Under the pieces are notes generated by a model. It ran no database searches. It was not told where the DNA came from and was given only the letters and a program-made list of their open reading frames with translations. A DNA stretch of 64,000 nt. Source: Candidatus Gallipaludibacter merdavium. Its GTDB lineage: Bacteria; Bacteroidota; Bacteroidia; Bacteroidales; Paludibacteraceae. The stretch spans positions 1 through 64,000 of the forward strand of contig JADIMG010000003.1 of assembly GCA_017694875.1 (NCBI GenBank), in the 5' to 3' direction. Below, in pieces: positions 16,250 to 28,764 of this stretch (position 1 is its first letter; every line of letters begins with the position of its first letter). A program made the translations under genes and the position numbers.

Positions 16250-18955
16250 ATGACACCAGAAGAAAAAGCGAGGCAAAAAATAGACCTGTGGTTTAATGAT
16301 GCCGGTTGGAAAGTTGTCAATAGAGAAGACTATGAACCAAACTGCACTGCGGTTGCTATAAGAGAAGGACTTTTAAAAGGTAATCTTGAAGCTGATTATT
16401 TCCTATTCATTAACGGGAAAGCAGTTGGTGTGCTTGAAGCTAAAAGAGAAGAAATAGATCCATTTTCTGATAGTGTGTGTGAACAGGCTGTTTTATATGC
16501 CAGGAATGTTCCTAATATCTATCAAACATACCAGAAACCATTACCCTTTATTTTCACATCAAACGGGAAAGACTTGTATTTCTGTGACTTACGAAAACAA
16601 GATTCCTGTTTCAAACAGATAATGAATATTCCCACACCTCATGAACTGGTTAAGATGTTGGGGATAAATGATTATTTTGCAGGACTTCCGACTTTACGCA
16701 AAAAGGGACTACGTGATTGTCAATATGAAGCTGTTACTGAACTGGAAAAAAGTTTCAGAAGTGGACAAAATCGCGCCTTGATGGTATTGGCAACAGGTGC
16801 AGGTAAAACATATACCGCATGTCTTGCTGCATATCGTCTTCTTTCATATACTCCAATGAGAAGAGTGTTGTTTCTTGTCGATAGGAATAACCTCGGTAAG
16901 CAGGCCGAGGGAGAGTTCGGAACTTTTCGTCTAACAGAAAACGGAGATGCATTCAATACAATATTCACTGTAAACCGTCTTTGTTCTTCTACGATACCCT
17001 CTGACAGCAATGTTGTTATCTCGACAATACAGCGTCTATTTTCTTTTCTGAAAGGAGATACTATCGAGGATAACGACAACGATGATGATAATGAACCTAC
17101 AGAAGAAGTAGCATTACCACTCAATCCTAATTTGCCACATGATTATTTTGATTTGATTATCATTGATGAGTGTCACCGCTCCATTTATGGGAATTGGCGT
17201 AAGGTATTGGAATATTTTGATACAGCCAGACTTGTTGGATTGACAGCCACACCTATTCCTGAAACAATGGCTTTTTTCAATAACAATCGCATAGTCTACT
17301 ACACGCTGGATAAAAGTATTATTGACGGTGTGAATGTAGATTGTCGTGTATATCGAATCAAAACACAAGTTACAGAAAATGGTGGTGCCATATTGGAAGG
17401 AGAAAAAATAAAAGAAGAGACACGATATACTGGAGATGTAAAAACCATTTCCAATAAAGAAACGAAAACATATACCAACAAAGAACTAAACAGAAGCGTC
17501 ATTAATCCTGCACAAATCAAACTTATCTTGTCCACTTATCGCGATGTAGTCTATACCGAGTTATTTAATGACCCACAGCGAGAAGCCAACTTTGACTATT
17601 TGCCAAAAACATTGATATTTGCACTAAATGAAACCCATGCCAGCAATATCGTACAAATAGCAAAAGAGGTTTTTGGACGTACTGACGACCGTTTTGTGCA
17701 GAAAATCACTTATTCAGCAGGTGACAGTAACGAATTGATACGCCAGTTCCGCAATGATAAGGATTTCAGAATTGCCGTAACTTGCACACTAGTCGCAACA
17801 GGAACGGATGTCAAGCCTCTTGAAGTATTGATTTTCATGCGTGATGTAGAATCTTTACCGCTCTACATACAGATGAAAGGACGCGGAGTTCGCACAATTG
17901 GAGATGAACAGTTACGAAACGTTACACCCAATGCGTTCAGTAAAGACTATTTCTATTTAGTCGATGCTGTAGGTGTTACCGAACACGAAATGACAATACC
18001 TACAATGACCAATGAACCGATACCTCCACAAATCACATTGAAGGAATTATTGGAACGGATTACTCACGGCTATCTTCCTGACGAATATTTGAGGCGTATT
18101 GCAGGAACATTATCCCGCATATACAATAAAGCAGATAATTCACAACGGAATGAGTTCGCACGTTTAGCCAAATACGACATGAAAGAACTTGCTTCAAGGA
18201 TTTACGAAACTTTTGAAAACAATATCCTGCCGCCATTCATAAGTACAAAAGAGCCTAATAATGAACGAAAAGGTTTAGTTGCACCACTCGCCAATCATGC
18301 AGAGGCACGAAAATATTTACTCATTCTTGCTGCTGGATTTGTCAATACCTTGATGCCGGGTGAAGACACGCTCATATCGAAAGGTTTTTCTATTGAAGAA
18401 GCTAAAAGTACAACAGAGGCATTCGAGAATTTCTGCAAAGAACATAGCGATGAAATAGAAGCTTTACGTATACTTTATAATAAAGAAGGAGAGCCTATTA
18501 CCTATTCCATGTTAAAAGACTTAGAATATAAACTCAAAATGGCCAACAATCATTTTACGTCTAAACAACTATGGAATTCGTATGCCATTATTTCTCCCAA
18601 CAACGTGCGACGTTCAAGCACCAAGGAAGAAAGTGATGCACTGACAAATATCATACAGCTTGTACGTTTTGCGTTTCGGCAAATCAATCGTTTGGATAGT
18701 GTTGTTACTACAGCAAAACAATATTTTAACCTATGGCTAGGTCAAAACCAACGAGCACTAACAGACAGTCAACGTGAAGTAATCAGTCGCATCGTGGATT
18801 ATATTGCATCAAACGGGGCATGTACTGTTCGTGATATTCGGGAGGATGATACTACTCAGGCGGCACAAATGATTCGTGCCTTTGGCAATATGCAAAAAGC
18901 CAACGAAGCTTTACAGTCTTTATATACATTTGTAGTTTTAAGAAAAGCAGCATAA
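16250..18955 (+). CDS. hsdR: Type I restriction enzyme, R subunit (EcoEI-like)
   Basis: 901 residues. HsdR provides ATP-driven translocation and DNA cleavage in the R2M2S complex. The N-terminal nuclease core is visible as LEADYFLFINGKAVGVLEAK (about residues 45-65, D...ExK pattern). The superfamily 2 helicase follows: Walker A MVLATGAGKTYTA (about 178), DEAH-type box IIIDECHRS, motif III LTATP, and motif VI region IQMKGRGVRT near 545. The C-terminal 250 residues match the EcoEI-type specificity/assembly domain. It heads an operon continuing with a papain-like protein, hsdM, a DUF1016 protein and hsdS. No frameshift is seen. Confidence 0.93.
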   Translation: MTPEEKARQKIDLWFNDAGWKVVNREDYEPNCTAVAIREGLLKGNLEADYFLFINGKAVGVLEAKREEIDPFSDSVCEQAVLYARNVPNIYQTYQKPLPFIFTSNGKDLYFCDLRKQDSCFKQIMNIPTPHELVKMLGINDYFAGLPTLRKKGLRDCQYEAVTELEKSFRSGQNRALMVLATGAGKTYTACLAAYRLLSYTPMRRVLFLVDRNNLGKQAEGEFGTFRLTENGDAFNTIFTVNRLCSSTIPSDSNVVISTIQRLFSFLKGDTIEDNDNDDDNEPTEEVALPLNPNLPHDYFDLIIIDECHRSIYGNWRKVLEYFDTARLVGLTATPIPETMAFFNNNRIVYYTLDKSIIDGVNVDCRVYRIKTQVTENGGAILEGEKIKEETRYTGDVKTISNKETKTYTNKELNRSVINPAQIKLILSTYRDVVYTELFNDPQREANFDYLPKTLIFALNETHASNIVQIAKEVFGRTDDRFVQKITYSAGDSNELIRQFRNDKDFRIAVTCTLVATGTDVKPLEVLIFMRDVESLPLYIQMKGRGVRTIGDEQLRNVTPNAFSKDYFYLVDAVGVTEHEMTIPTMTNEPIPPQITLKELLERITHGYLPDEYLRRIAGTLSRIYNKADNSQRNEFARLAKYDMKELASRIYETFENNILPPFISTKEPNNERKGLVAPLANHAEARKYLLILAAGFVNTLMPGEDTLISKGFSIEEAKSTTEAFENFCKEHSDEIEALRILYNKEGEPITYSMLKDLEYKLKMANNHFTSKQLWNSYAIISPNNVRRSSTKEESDALTNIIQLVRFAFRQINRLDSVVTTAKQYFNLWLGQNQRALTDSQREVISRIVDYIASNGACTVRDIREDDTTQAAQMIRAFGNMQKANEALQSLYTFVVLRKAA

Positions 18956-18961
18956 AAACTT

Positions 18962-22207
<3,246 letters not shown>

Positions 22208-22212
22208 CTCAA

Positions 22213-23643
22213 ATGGATACAAAGAAATTACGTCAAAAAATATTAGATCTTGCCATTCGTGGTAAACTTGTGCCCCAGGATCCAAATGACGAACCTGCAT
22301 CCGTATTACTTGAACGCATCAAAGCGGAAAAAGAACGTTTGATTAAAGAGGGAAAAATAAAGCGCACTAAAAAAACAGCTAAAACTTCTGATACGCCCCA
22401 TTATGAGAACGTGCCGTTTGAAGTGCCGGAAGGATGGGTATGGTGCAGGTTGGATGATATAGCATTTATAGGTACAGGAGCGACACCAAGTACTTCAAAT
22501 AAAAGCTATTATGATAAAGGTAATATTGCCTGGATAAGTAGTGGAGCAACAAATCAGCCTTTCATTAATGAAGCGTCAAACTTTATTACAGAAAAAGCAT
22601 TATCCGAAACCAATTGCAAAATATATCCTATAGGTACACTAATTGTTGCAATGTATGGAGAAGGGAAAACACGAGGTCAAGTAAGTGAGTTATCTATTGA
22701 AGCAGCTACAAATCAAGCTTGCGCTGCAATAAAGCCTTATGTTTTAGAAATAAAATCGTATATCAAACTTTATCTTGAAAGCAATTATTTGTATTTACGA
22801 AAATTAGCAGAGGGAGGAAATCAGCCAAATCTAAGTGTAGGTAAAATTTCTGCTTATACAATCCCACTTCCTCCCCTTGTAGAGCAACGACGCATAGTGT
22901 CAGAAATAGAGCATTGGTTCTCATTGATTAACATTATAGAAGGTAACAAGGAGGACTTGCAAGCCTCTATCAAACAAGCCAAAAGTAAGATTTTTGACCT
23001 CGCTATTCATGGTAAACTTGTACCGCAAGACTCGAATGACGAACCGGCTTCAGAACTACTCAAACGCATCAATCCGAAAGTTGAGATTACTTGTGATAAC
23101 GGGCATTATCCGTTTAAAATACCTAAAAAATGGATTATGTGTAAATTAGGTGATGTTTGTACGCTTGAAAATGGTTATGCATTTAGCAGAGATGACTACA
23201 AACAACGAGGTATACCATTAATACGGATTTCCAATATCTCAGATAATGTCGTAAATTTGAATGGCTGTGCCTTAGTTCAAAAAGAAGTAAATAAAAAATT
23301 CATTATTAAAAATGGAGATTTACTTATAGCACTTTCTGGCGCAACAACAGGTAAAATGGGAATTTACAGAAATGAGAATATAGCATACCTAAATCAGCGG
23401 GTCGGTAATTTAAAAATTAAGGATAATGTATTAATACCAGAATATAGAAACTATTATATGTTTTCGCAAATAAAAAAAATCCTTAAGTTGGCATATGGAG
23501 GAGCACAACCTAATATTAGTTCAAAAGTTATATATGAACTTCAGTTTATGCTTCCACCTCTTTCCGAACAACAACGCATCATTCAAAATATAGAAAAACT
23601 ATTCTCGGTTCTTGATAATATCCAAAATACCTTAGAAGCGTGA
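22213..23643 (+). CDS. hsdS: Type I specificity subunit, expressed copy of a shufflon
   Basis: 476 residues from ATG 22213 (MDTKKLRQKILDLAIRGKLV); a start 33 bases earlier would overlap the previous gene. It has two target recognition domains (TRD1 about residues 75-220, TRD2 about 300-440), each followed by a conserved helical spacer (PLPPLVEQRRIVSEIE and LPPLSEQQRIIQNIE). Each TRD recognises half of the bipartite DNA target. The ends of the TRDs coincide with inverted repeats whose partners lie in two silent loci downstream (24.5-26.2 kb), so this gene can exchange TRDs by inversion. It ends the operon. Confidence 0.93.
   Translation: MDTKKLRQKILDLAIRGKLVPQDPNDEPASVLLERIKAEKERLIKEGKIKRTKKTAKTSDTPHYENVPFEVPEGWVWCRLDDIAFIGTGATPSTSNKSYYDKGNIAWISSGATNQPFINEASNFITEKALSETNCKIYPIGTLIVAMYGEGKTRGQVSELSIEAATNQACAAIKPYVLEIKSYIKLYLESNYLYLRKLAEGGNQPNLSVGKISAYTIPLPPLVEQRRIVSEIEHWFSLINIIEGNKEDLQASIKQAKSKIFDLAIHGKLVPQDSNDEPASELLKRINPKVEITCDNGHYPFKIPKKWIMCKLGDVCTLENGYAFSRDDYKQRGIPLIRISNISDNVVNLNGCALVQKEVNKKFIIKNGDLLIALSGATTGKMGIYRNENIAYLNQRVGNLKIKDNVLIPEYRNYYMFSQIKKILKLAYGGAQPNISSKVIYELQFMLPPLSEQQRIIQNIEKLFSVLDNIQNTLEA
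22395..22427 (+). repeat. Shufflon inverted repeat IR1, left copy
   Basis: 33 bp, identical to the reverse complement of 26158-26190. It begins GCCCCATTATGAGAACGTGC and lies in hsdS just before TRD1, encoding PHYENVPFEVP. Recombination with the right copy would swap TRD1 and TRD2 together. Confidence 0.9.
23047..23110 (+). repeat. Shufflon inverted repeat IR2, left copy
   Basis: 64 bp matching the reverse complement of 25472-25535 at 63 positions (mismatch at 23081). It lies in the central conserved region of hsdS just before TRD2 and ends GATAACGGGCATTATC. Recombination here would exchange TRD2 only. Confidence 0.9.
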
Positions 23644-23669
23644 GAAAATACGTTTCTAAGGTTTAAACA

Positions 23670-24473
23670 TTACCAATTTACAACTTTATCTACAATCTTC
23701 TGTTGTTCACTAGCAGTACGACGAAGATAAATACGAGTCGTTTCTATGCTTTCATGTCCCATAAGGTCAGCAAGCAAAGCTATATCATTGAACCGCTCAA
23801 GAAAATTTTTTGCAAAACGATGACGAAATGAATGGGGATAAACAACGGCCTTGTTTATTCCATACTTCTTTGCAAAATGTTTTAGCTGTTGGGCGATACC
23901 GCGTGTCGTAATGCGTTCCCCAAATCTGTTCAAGAATATATAACCAGAGTTGTAGCCTTTTTCTTTAAGCCATTTCATAGCTTCCGTACGTAAGTTTTTG
24001 GGAATATATAAACGACGTATTTTACCACCTTTACTATAAAGGTCTAGATAGCCAATTTGTACATGTTCAGCCTTGATATGGAGTAATTCACTGACGCGTG
24101 CACCTGTGGCAGCCATAAACCATACAATAAAATACCATTCGTCATAACCATCCGCTTTTAAGCATGATTTTAGAAATTTGTAATCAGCATCACTGATCAC
24201 GTTTTCCAAAAAATTTTTCTGTTGTACTTTTACAAACTTTACCTTCAGTTTTTCCTGTTTCGTAAATTCCAAATACTTGTTAATCCCCTGTAAACGAAGA
24301 TTTACAGTTTGTGGCTTAAAGTTCTCGACCAAATACCCCTTGTATGCTAGGAGGTTCTTTTTATTTACTTCTCCATAATGGCTGAGGAAGTACTGCAACG
24401 TCCAAACATACGAATTAACTGTGTTCTTTGCCAAATTTGTTTTTGCTAGATAATTTTTGAATTTTGTTACCAT
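23670..24473 (-). CDS. Tyrosine recombinase, probable hsdS invertase
   Basis: 267 residues from ATG 24473 (MVTKFKNYLAKTNLAKNTVN); a longer frame to 24569 reads through the silent hsdS cassette and is rejected. The N-terminal core-binding domain (SAM-like, residues 1-95) is followed by a catalytic domain with the first arginine in GARVSELLHI, a lysine in SKGGKIRRLYIP, HSFRHRFAKNF (HxxR), LMGHES, and the nucleophile tyrosine in TTRIYLRRT. It lies inside the region bounded by the inverted repeats, between the active hsdS and the silent cassettes, on the opposite strand. This is the arrangement of known hsdS shufflons in Bacteroides and other bacteria, where such an enzyme inverts specificity segments. 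Confidence 0.88.
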   Translation of the reverse strand: MVTKFKNYLAKTNLAKNTVNSYVWTLQYFLSHYGEVNKKNLLAYKGYLVENFKPQTVNLRLQGINKYLEFTKQEKLKVKFVKVQQKNFLENVISDADYKFLKSCLKADGYDEWYFIVWFMAATGARVSELLHIKAEHVQIGYLDLYSKGGKIRRLYIPKNLRTEAMKWLKEKGYNSGYIFLNRFGERITTRGIAQQLKHFAKKYGINKAVVYPHSFRHRFAKNFLERFNDIALLADLMGHESIETTRIYLRRTASEQQKIVDKVVNW

Positions 24474-24520
24474 ATCGTGTTGATTTATAATGAATACGGT
24501 AGCAAAATAAGAGAATGTAT

Positions 24521-24542
24521 CGGGCATTATCAGAACTTGCCT
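24521..24542 (+). repeat. Shufflon inverted repeat IR3, left copy
   Basis: 22 bp starting CGGGCATTATCAGAACTTGC, identical to the reverse complement of 25461-25482. Its first 11 bases also match the end of IR2 in hsdS (23100-23110). It marks the beginning of the silent TRD2 cassette. Confidence 0.85.
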
Positions 24543-25007
24543 GATTCGTGGAGTGTAACTTCTATGCAAATGTTATGTTCTTTAATAGATGGAGAAAAGC
24601 AAAGTGGGATAAAAAGAATAAATCTTGATGTCAAATATTTACGTGGTAAGTGTGATGGAAAGCTTTTAAATACCGGAAAATTTATAGCAGCCAATTCATT
24701 TTTGATACTTGTCGATGGGGAGAATTCTGGAGAAGTATTCAGAACTACAATTGACGGCTATCAAGGTAGCACGTTCAAACAGTTGAATATAAACAGCAAT
24801 ATTAATATTGACTATATTTTACAAGTTATTAGTTTTCATCGCAATATATTACGAGAAAACAAAGTAGGATCTGCCATTCCTCATTTAAATAAAAAACTTT
24901 TCAGAGCTATAGAAGTATCTGTTCCACCATATAATGAACAAGAAAGGATTGTCAATGCTATAAATACAGCATTTAAACAGCTTGATACAATAATGGAGAG
25001 TTTATAA
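24521..25007 (+). pseudogene. Silent hsdS TRD2 cassette
   Basis: Encodes a second-half TRD and terminal spacer (VPPYNEQERIVNAINTAFKQLDTIMESL) without the N-terminal half of HsdS. The open frame can be extended upstream to a GTG at 24477, but this part belongs to the recombinase promoter region and has no ribosome binding site. It lies in the same direction as the active hsdS, so it must first be inverted together with a neighbour to be usable. It provides an alternative second half-site specificity. The ORF is intact, so this is a stored segment rather than decay. Confidence 0.85.
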
Positions 25008-25027
25008 GCTCTCCATTATTGTATCAA
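24982..25027. repeat. Perfect 19-bp inverted repeat at the junction of the two silent cassettes
   Basis: TTGATACAATAATGGAGAG and its reverse complement flank 8 bases (TTTATAAG). It arises because both silent HsdS segments end in the same codons (DTIMESL) and meet tail to tail, their stop codons overlapping in 25002-25007. It could act as a terminator-like hairpin, and it may also be a recombination site. Confidence 0.8.
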
Positions 25028-25460
25028 TTTGAGTAAACACTTTATGAACAGCAGCAACTATTCGTTTCTGTTCTGCGTATGGAGGGATAGGAATTAGTAA
25101 TTTAGAATATTCAGAAATCCAGTATCGTTTGTGAGTATCACCAATTAGACGAGTAATACTCATAAACATTGCAACATATTCGACTTCCATATGTTTTACT
25201 TGTAAAAGTTTCATAGCAGATGATTTTACCTTGAAAGGGAAATCAACAAACTTTGAATCTGTGGTAAAATCATCAAAGATTATGCAAGGTAATTTGGAAT
25301 ATATACCTTCTATATCATTAGTATATCCAATAATAAAAGATTTTCCTGCAGTTAAAACCGGTATTGGATAATTGTTATCATAATTTGTTGAATTGACGAT
25401 ATAATCGGTAGGCTGCTCATAATCAACAATATTTTCAAGCCTACAGAGAGCCCATCCAGT

Positions 25461-25535
25461 AGGCAAGTTCTGATAATGCCCGTTATCACAAGTAATCTCA
25501 GCTTTCGGATTGATGCGTTTGAGTAGTTCTGAAGC
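25461..25535 (-). repeat. Shufflon inverted repeats IR2 right copy (25472-25535) and IR3 right copy (25461-25482)
   Basis: These overlap in the central region of the silent locus. IR2 pairs with 23047-23110 over 64 bp (one mismatch) and IR3 with 24521-24542 over 22 bp (identical). Together they allow the silent TRD2 to be exchanged with that of hsdS or with the cassette at 24521. Confidence 0.88.
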
Positions 25536-26157
25536 AGGCTCATCATTAGGGTCTTGCGGTACGAGTTTGCCATGTATGGCAAGGTCAAGAATTTTATTTT
25601 TGGCATGCTTTATTGCCTCCTGTAAATCCAATCTGCCTTGCTCAATTTGGTCAATTAAGGCAAACCAATGTTTTGTTTCGGCAATTATACGTCTTTGCTC
25701 TGTGATAGGGGCTAAAGGAATAGGTAAGTATTTGAACTTATCAAAATCTATATTATCTACTGTAGTTCCATCTTTATGATATTCTTTTAAGATAAAATTT
25801 TCATTGGCTTTAATAACAAAATAAAGATATTCAGAGAGTTCCTGAATATGAGGTGAAACAGCTTTTAAATCTTGATTGATTGTTGCCGGTGTTTGTAATA
25901 TAGAAATCGGAAGAGTATGCTTTAATATGCCACTACGTGTTACTACAAGTAATGTACCTCTTTCATATATTGTCATTACTTCTAAAGCCTTATCCGTTAT
26001 TTTCATCAAAGAGTTTGTAATATGGCTACATTTCATGTCTTTAGAAGTCACCCACGGATGATTTCCATCACGCCAATATTCTTTATTATCCATTGACGGT
26101 GTTTTACCTCCACCAAACGAAACAATATCTTCTAACTTACACCACACCCACGAACTT

Positions 26158-26190
26158 GGCACTTCAAACGGCACGTTCTCATAATGGGGC
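26158..26190 (-). repeat. Shufflon inverted repeat IR1, right copy
   Basis: 33 bp, exact reverse complement of 22395-22427. It forms the outer right boundary of the invertible region. Confidence 0.9.
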
Positions 26191-26212
26191 ATATGTAAAC
26201 CTGCTTATGTTT

Positions 26213-26240
26213 CTGGATACCGCATTTCTGCGGTATGACA
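26213..26240. repeat. Palindromic repeat at the right edge of the restriction island
   Basis: CTGGATACCGCA-tttc-TGCGGTATGACA: a clean single copy of the intergenic repeat family, 22 bp beyond the end of the shufflon. The left edge of the island has a cluster of the same family. Confidence 0.85.
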
Positions 26241-26293
26241 GGTAAAAAGAGCGAAGTGCGGATTAGAAACAGGGAAAATGCTGAGAAGAAGAG

Positions 26294-26332
26294 GAAAAAC
26301 AGAGCGGGATTCGGCTGATGCCGAGTCCCGCT
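26294..26332 (-). terminator. Terminator after the GNAT acyltransferase gene
   Basis: The 13-base arms AGCGGGATTCGGC / GCCGAGTCCCGCT (one G-T pair, 4-base loop, 26303-26332) are followed on the minus strand by CTGTTTTTCC. A second hairpin CTGTTGTCGGG / CCCGACAGCAG lies at 26386-26412, nearer the stop codon, but lacks a T run. Confidence 0.8.
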
Positions 26333-26430
26333 TTGATGGTTGAAGCATGTACGATTGGTGACTGCTTCCTATTTTTTCAAGGGTTCTGTTGTCGGGTTTT
26401 TCCCGACAGCAGGAGTCTTGTCATTTGCGT

Positions 26431-27363
26431 TTATTTTTCTGACGGTTTAAAGGAATGCACGTAGCGTTCCAACTTGGCAGGATAAACGTCGGCAATGGTA
26501 ATCATCATGGCCGTGTCGTAAACATCGCCGAAGTCCTTGTCAAGGCAGGTGCCGAAGGTCTTCATGGTTGGCGACAGCTCGATGTAGGAGTGAATGAGTG
26601 GAGGAATGATTTCATCGTGCTCTTTCACGTAATTGTTCAGAATTTTGTAGTTTTCCTGATAGCCGTTTCCCGTAAACATGGCATCGTACATGCTTACTTC
26701 TTCCGGGGTAAAGGTTTCCGGCCATTTGCCCACCAACATTTTTTCCTTGTCGCCGAAGAATTTTTCCAGATAGTAGAAAATAGCATTACGGATTGGCTTC
26801 GGCATAGTGGAATAAACGGTTACCTTGCCGGCAAGATAGCGTACATCGCCCGATGCCACCAAAGCACCAATACCGTCCCAGAGATTGTCCAAAGCGAAAA
26901 GGCTTTTGCGTCCCATCTGCGCTGACTGGTATTTGGGCTGCACCCATGCACGTGCCATTTCGATGGTATAAGGCAGATATTCCTTGATGAACTTTTCGGA
27001 AAAGTCAAACAAATGTTCCGTATTCATATAAGGCTGGCCGTTTTCCTGTAAGGTAACCTGATTGCCATAGGTAAAGCGGTAGCCTCCGATGATTTCTTCC
27101 TCTTCCGGATTCCAAACCAACAACTGACGGCATGCGTCAATCATGTCAAATGTACCGACATCAGCAGACTGACCTGTACCAGCTCCCGCCGTGCGGAAAG
27201 TCATCTCACGCAAACGTCCGATTTCCTGCATTACGTTGGGTGCGTTTTTGGCTGTAATCACATATATTTCATTGTCGGCCTTATTCGTTTTTCTCAATAA
27301 TTTGTCAGGAGTCAGCTCACTTTTGAGCACTTCCTTACTTATTGGCTGAATCAAATCATTCAT
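26431..27363 (-). CDS. GNAT-family N-acyltransferase (OlsB/GlsB-like)
   Basis: 310 residues, no signal peptide. The N-terminal half has the pattern of the PF13444-type acyltransferases that use acyl-ACP: NVMQEIGRLREMTFRTAGAG (about residues 43-62), a run with DACRQLLVWNPEEEEIIGGYRF, and EMARAWVQPKYQSAQMG (about 145). Related enzymes acylate ornithine or glycine in aminolipid synthesis; in Bacteroides the glycine-lipid enzyme GlsB is of this type, but its partner GlsA acyltransferase is not adjacent here. The gene follows an APC permease after 7 bases and shares its transcript. Substrate remains uncertain. Confidence 0.7.
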   Translation of the reverse strand: MNDLIQPISKEVLKSELTPDKLLRKTNKADNEIYVITAKNAPNVMQEIGRLREMTFRTAGAGTGQSADVGTFDMIDACRQLLVWNPEEEEIIGGYRFTYGNQVTLQENGQPYMNTEHLFDFSEKFIKEYLPYTIEMARAWVQPKYQSAQMGRKSLFALDNLWDGIGALVASGDVRYLAGKVTVYSTMPKPIRNAIFYYLEKFFGDKEKMLVGKWPETFTPEEVSMYDAMFTGNGYQENYKILNNYVKEHDEIIPPLIHSYIELSPTMKTFGTCLDKDFGDVYDTAMMITIADVYPAKLERYVHSFKPSEK

Positions 27364-27370
27364 GGTACAA

Positions 27371-28747
27371 CTATTTTTTGTTCTTTATATATTTCGGATA
27401 AATGGTAATGTAGAAAAGGATGCCCAAGCCAACCCATATACCCAAGCATATCAAGGCTTGCTCATAGAGGAAGCCCGGCATGCCCGGAACCAGCAGCAGG
27501 AGCACGAAGGAGAAGGAAATGAGCGCACCTATAATTCCGGCAAAGGTATAGCCATAGGCTTTTCTGCGATAGGACAATACTGCTGCGGAAGAACAAGTGT
27601 AGAGGAAGCCGATGGCACCTCCTACGGAAGTCATGTCGACAATCCAGCCCAGCACTTCACGACCGAACCATGGTGCAATCAACGACAATACCAATATAAA
27701 CAAGATGGCATTGACTGGAGTTTTGTATTTCTTGTGCATCTTGCCGAAGAACTTAGGCAAGGCATTTTCATTGGCCATGGCATACATCAAACGGCTGGTG
27801 GAGATGAGGAAGGCATTGATACCAGAAACAACTGCACAGAACATAGATATACCCAAAATGACCAATCCTATTTTACCCAATCGTTCTTCCACCACCAGAC
27901 CGGTTGCCCAGAAAGGACGTTCGGACAAAAGCGTCTGCCATGGTTTCAAACCGATAGCCGTAATAGTGTTAACACAGATATACAAAAGTGCAGCCACTGC
28001 AATGGCACTAATCATCAGATTACGCGATTTCTTGTGAGAGAAATTGTATTCTTCCGCTGCTTGCGGTATGCAGTCAAATCCGATATAGGCCCATGGCGCC
28101 AAGGCTACAATGGAGAGCACGCTGGTGTACCATGGTTGGCCTGTCTGGAAGAGCGGTTCGGCGTTGCCCCACTCTACCCCTTCCATCAGAACGAGTGCCG
28201 TAATCAATACTATAGTTCCAACCAATGCCAAAGCAATAGTGGTCTGCACCCAACCGGCACTCTTAATACCACGTATGTTGAGCCATCCCAACGCAATCAA
28301 GAAGACGGAAGCCACGATTACTTCGCCGGCATATACATCCCATCCTGCCACTTCATACAGTTTGCCAAACTGAATTACGCCCGGAAACAAGTAACGGCTA
28401 ATCAATGCCAGCGCAGTTGCATTGAGCGGCACCAACGACCAATAGGCCAAAACGATAAACCATCCGCAAATAAAGGCATGCGTTTTTCCAAACGCTGATT
28501 TTGCATAGACAAATTCACCACCCGACACAGGATAATGGCGGATGAGATAACCATAACTCAAACTGATGACCAACACCAATAAAGCACCGCCAATCATACC
28601 GATGGCCATACCCAACGGACCTGCTTTCGGCAAGAATTCATTACCTGGGAGTACGAAACATCCCCAACCGATTATCGCTCCCAATGCCAACCCCCAAACA
28701 TCAATCGGACGGAGCGTGCGCTTAAACTTGTTCTCGTTCTGTTCCAT
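27371..28747 (-). CDS. APC-family amino acid permease
   Basis: 458 residues from ATG 28747 (a TTG codon precedes it). Twelve hydrophobic segments are visible, starting with the first helix and the conserved substrate loop LALGAIIGWGCFVLPGNEFL, followed by GGEFVYAKSAFGKTHAFICGW, the helix 3 hallmark of this family. FISYIGFDCIPQAAEEYNF-like sequence (AYIGFDCIPQAAEE, near 240) matches helix 6. It probably imports an amino acid by proton or sodium symport, or exchanges amino acids; the substrate cannot be told. It lies between a PF04020 membrane protein gene (14 bases upstream) and a GNAT gene (7 bases downstream). Confidence 0.85.
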   Translation of the reverse strand: MEQNENKFKRTLRPIDVWGLALGAIIGWGCFVLPGNEFLPKAGPLGMAIGMIGGALLVLVISLSYGYLIRHYPVSGGEFVYAKSAFGKTHAFICGWFIVLAYWSLVPLNATALALISRYLFPGVIQFGKLYEVAGWDVYAGEVIVASVFLIALGWLNIRGIKSAGWVQTTIALALVGTIVLITALVLMEGVEWGNAEPLFQTGQPWYTSVLSIVALAPWAYIGFDCIPQAAEEYNFSHKKSRNLMISAIAVAALLYICVNTITAIGLKPWQTLLSERPFWATGLVVEERLGKIGLVILGISMFCAVVSGINAFLISTSRLMYAMANENALPKFFGKMHKKYKTPVNAILFILVLSLIAPWFGREVLGWIVDMTSVGGAIGFLYTCSSAAVLSYRRKAYGYTFAGIIGALISFSFVLLLLVPGMPGFLYEQALICLGIWVGLGILFYITIYPKYIKNKK

Positions 28748-28764
28748 CAAACTTAGAATTAGAA

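Larger units (their letters stand above)
25002..26192 (-). pseudogene. Silent hsdS locus with TRD1 and TRD2
   Basis: 396 codons without the first roughly 60 residues of HsdS (no MDTKKLRQ-type N-terminus); the apparent ATG at 26192 is simply the edge of the inverted repeat, with no ribosome binding site or promoter. It encodes a different TRD1 (after PHYENVPFEVPSSWVWCKLE), the conserved spacer PLAPITEQRRIIAETKHWFA, the central DLAIHGKLVPQDPNDEPASELL, and a second TRD2 ending PIPPYAEQKRIVAAV. Reversal of the 22395-26190 segment would join it to the hsdS N-terminus. With the other cassettes, two TRD1 and three TRD2 forms exist. Confidence 0.88.

Noticed and set aside
24477..24520. GTG start for a separate 176-residue HsdS-like protein
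   Set aside because: Homology to TRD2 begins only at 24521; the upstream part lies in the recombinase 5' region and there is no Shine-Dalgarno site. It is treated as a silent cassette.
27362..28498. A 378-codon plus-strand open frame opposite the APC permease
   Set aside because: Antisense product of the permease gene, rich in Gln, His and Asn as expected from reversed hydrophobic codons.
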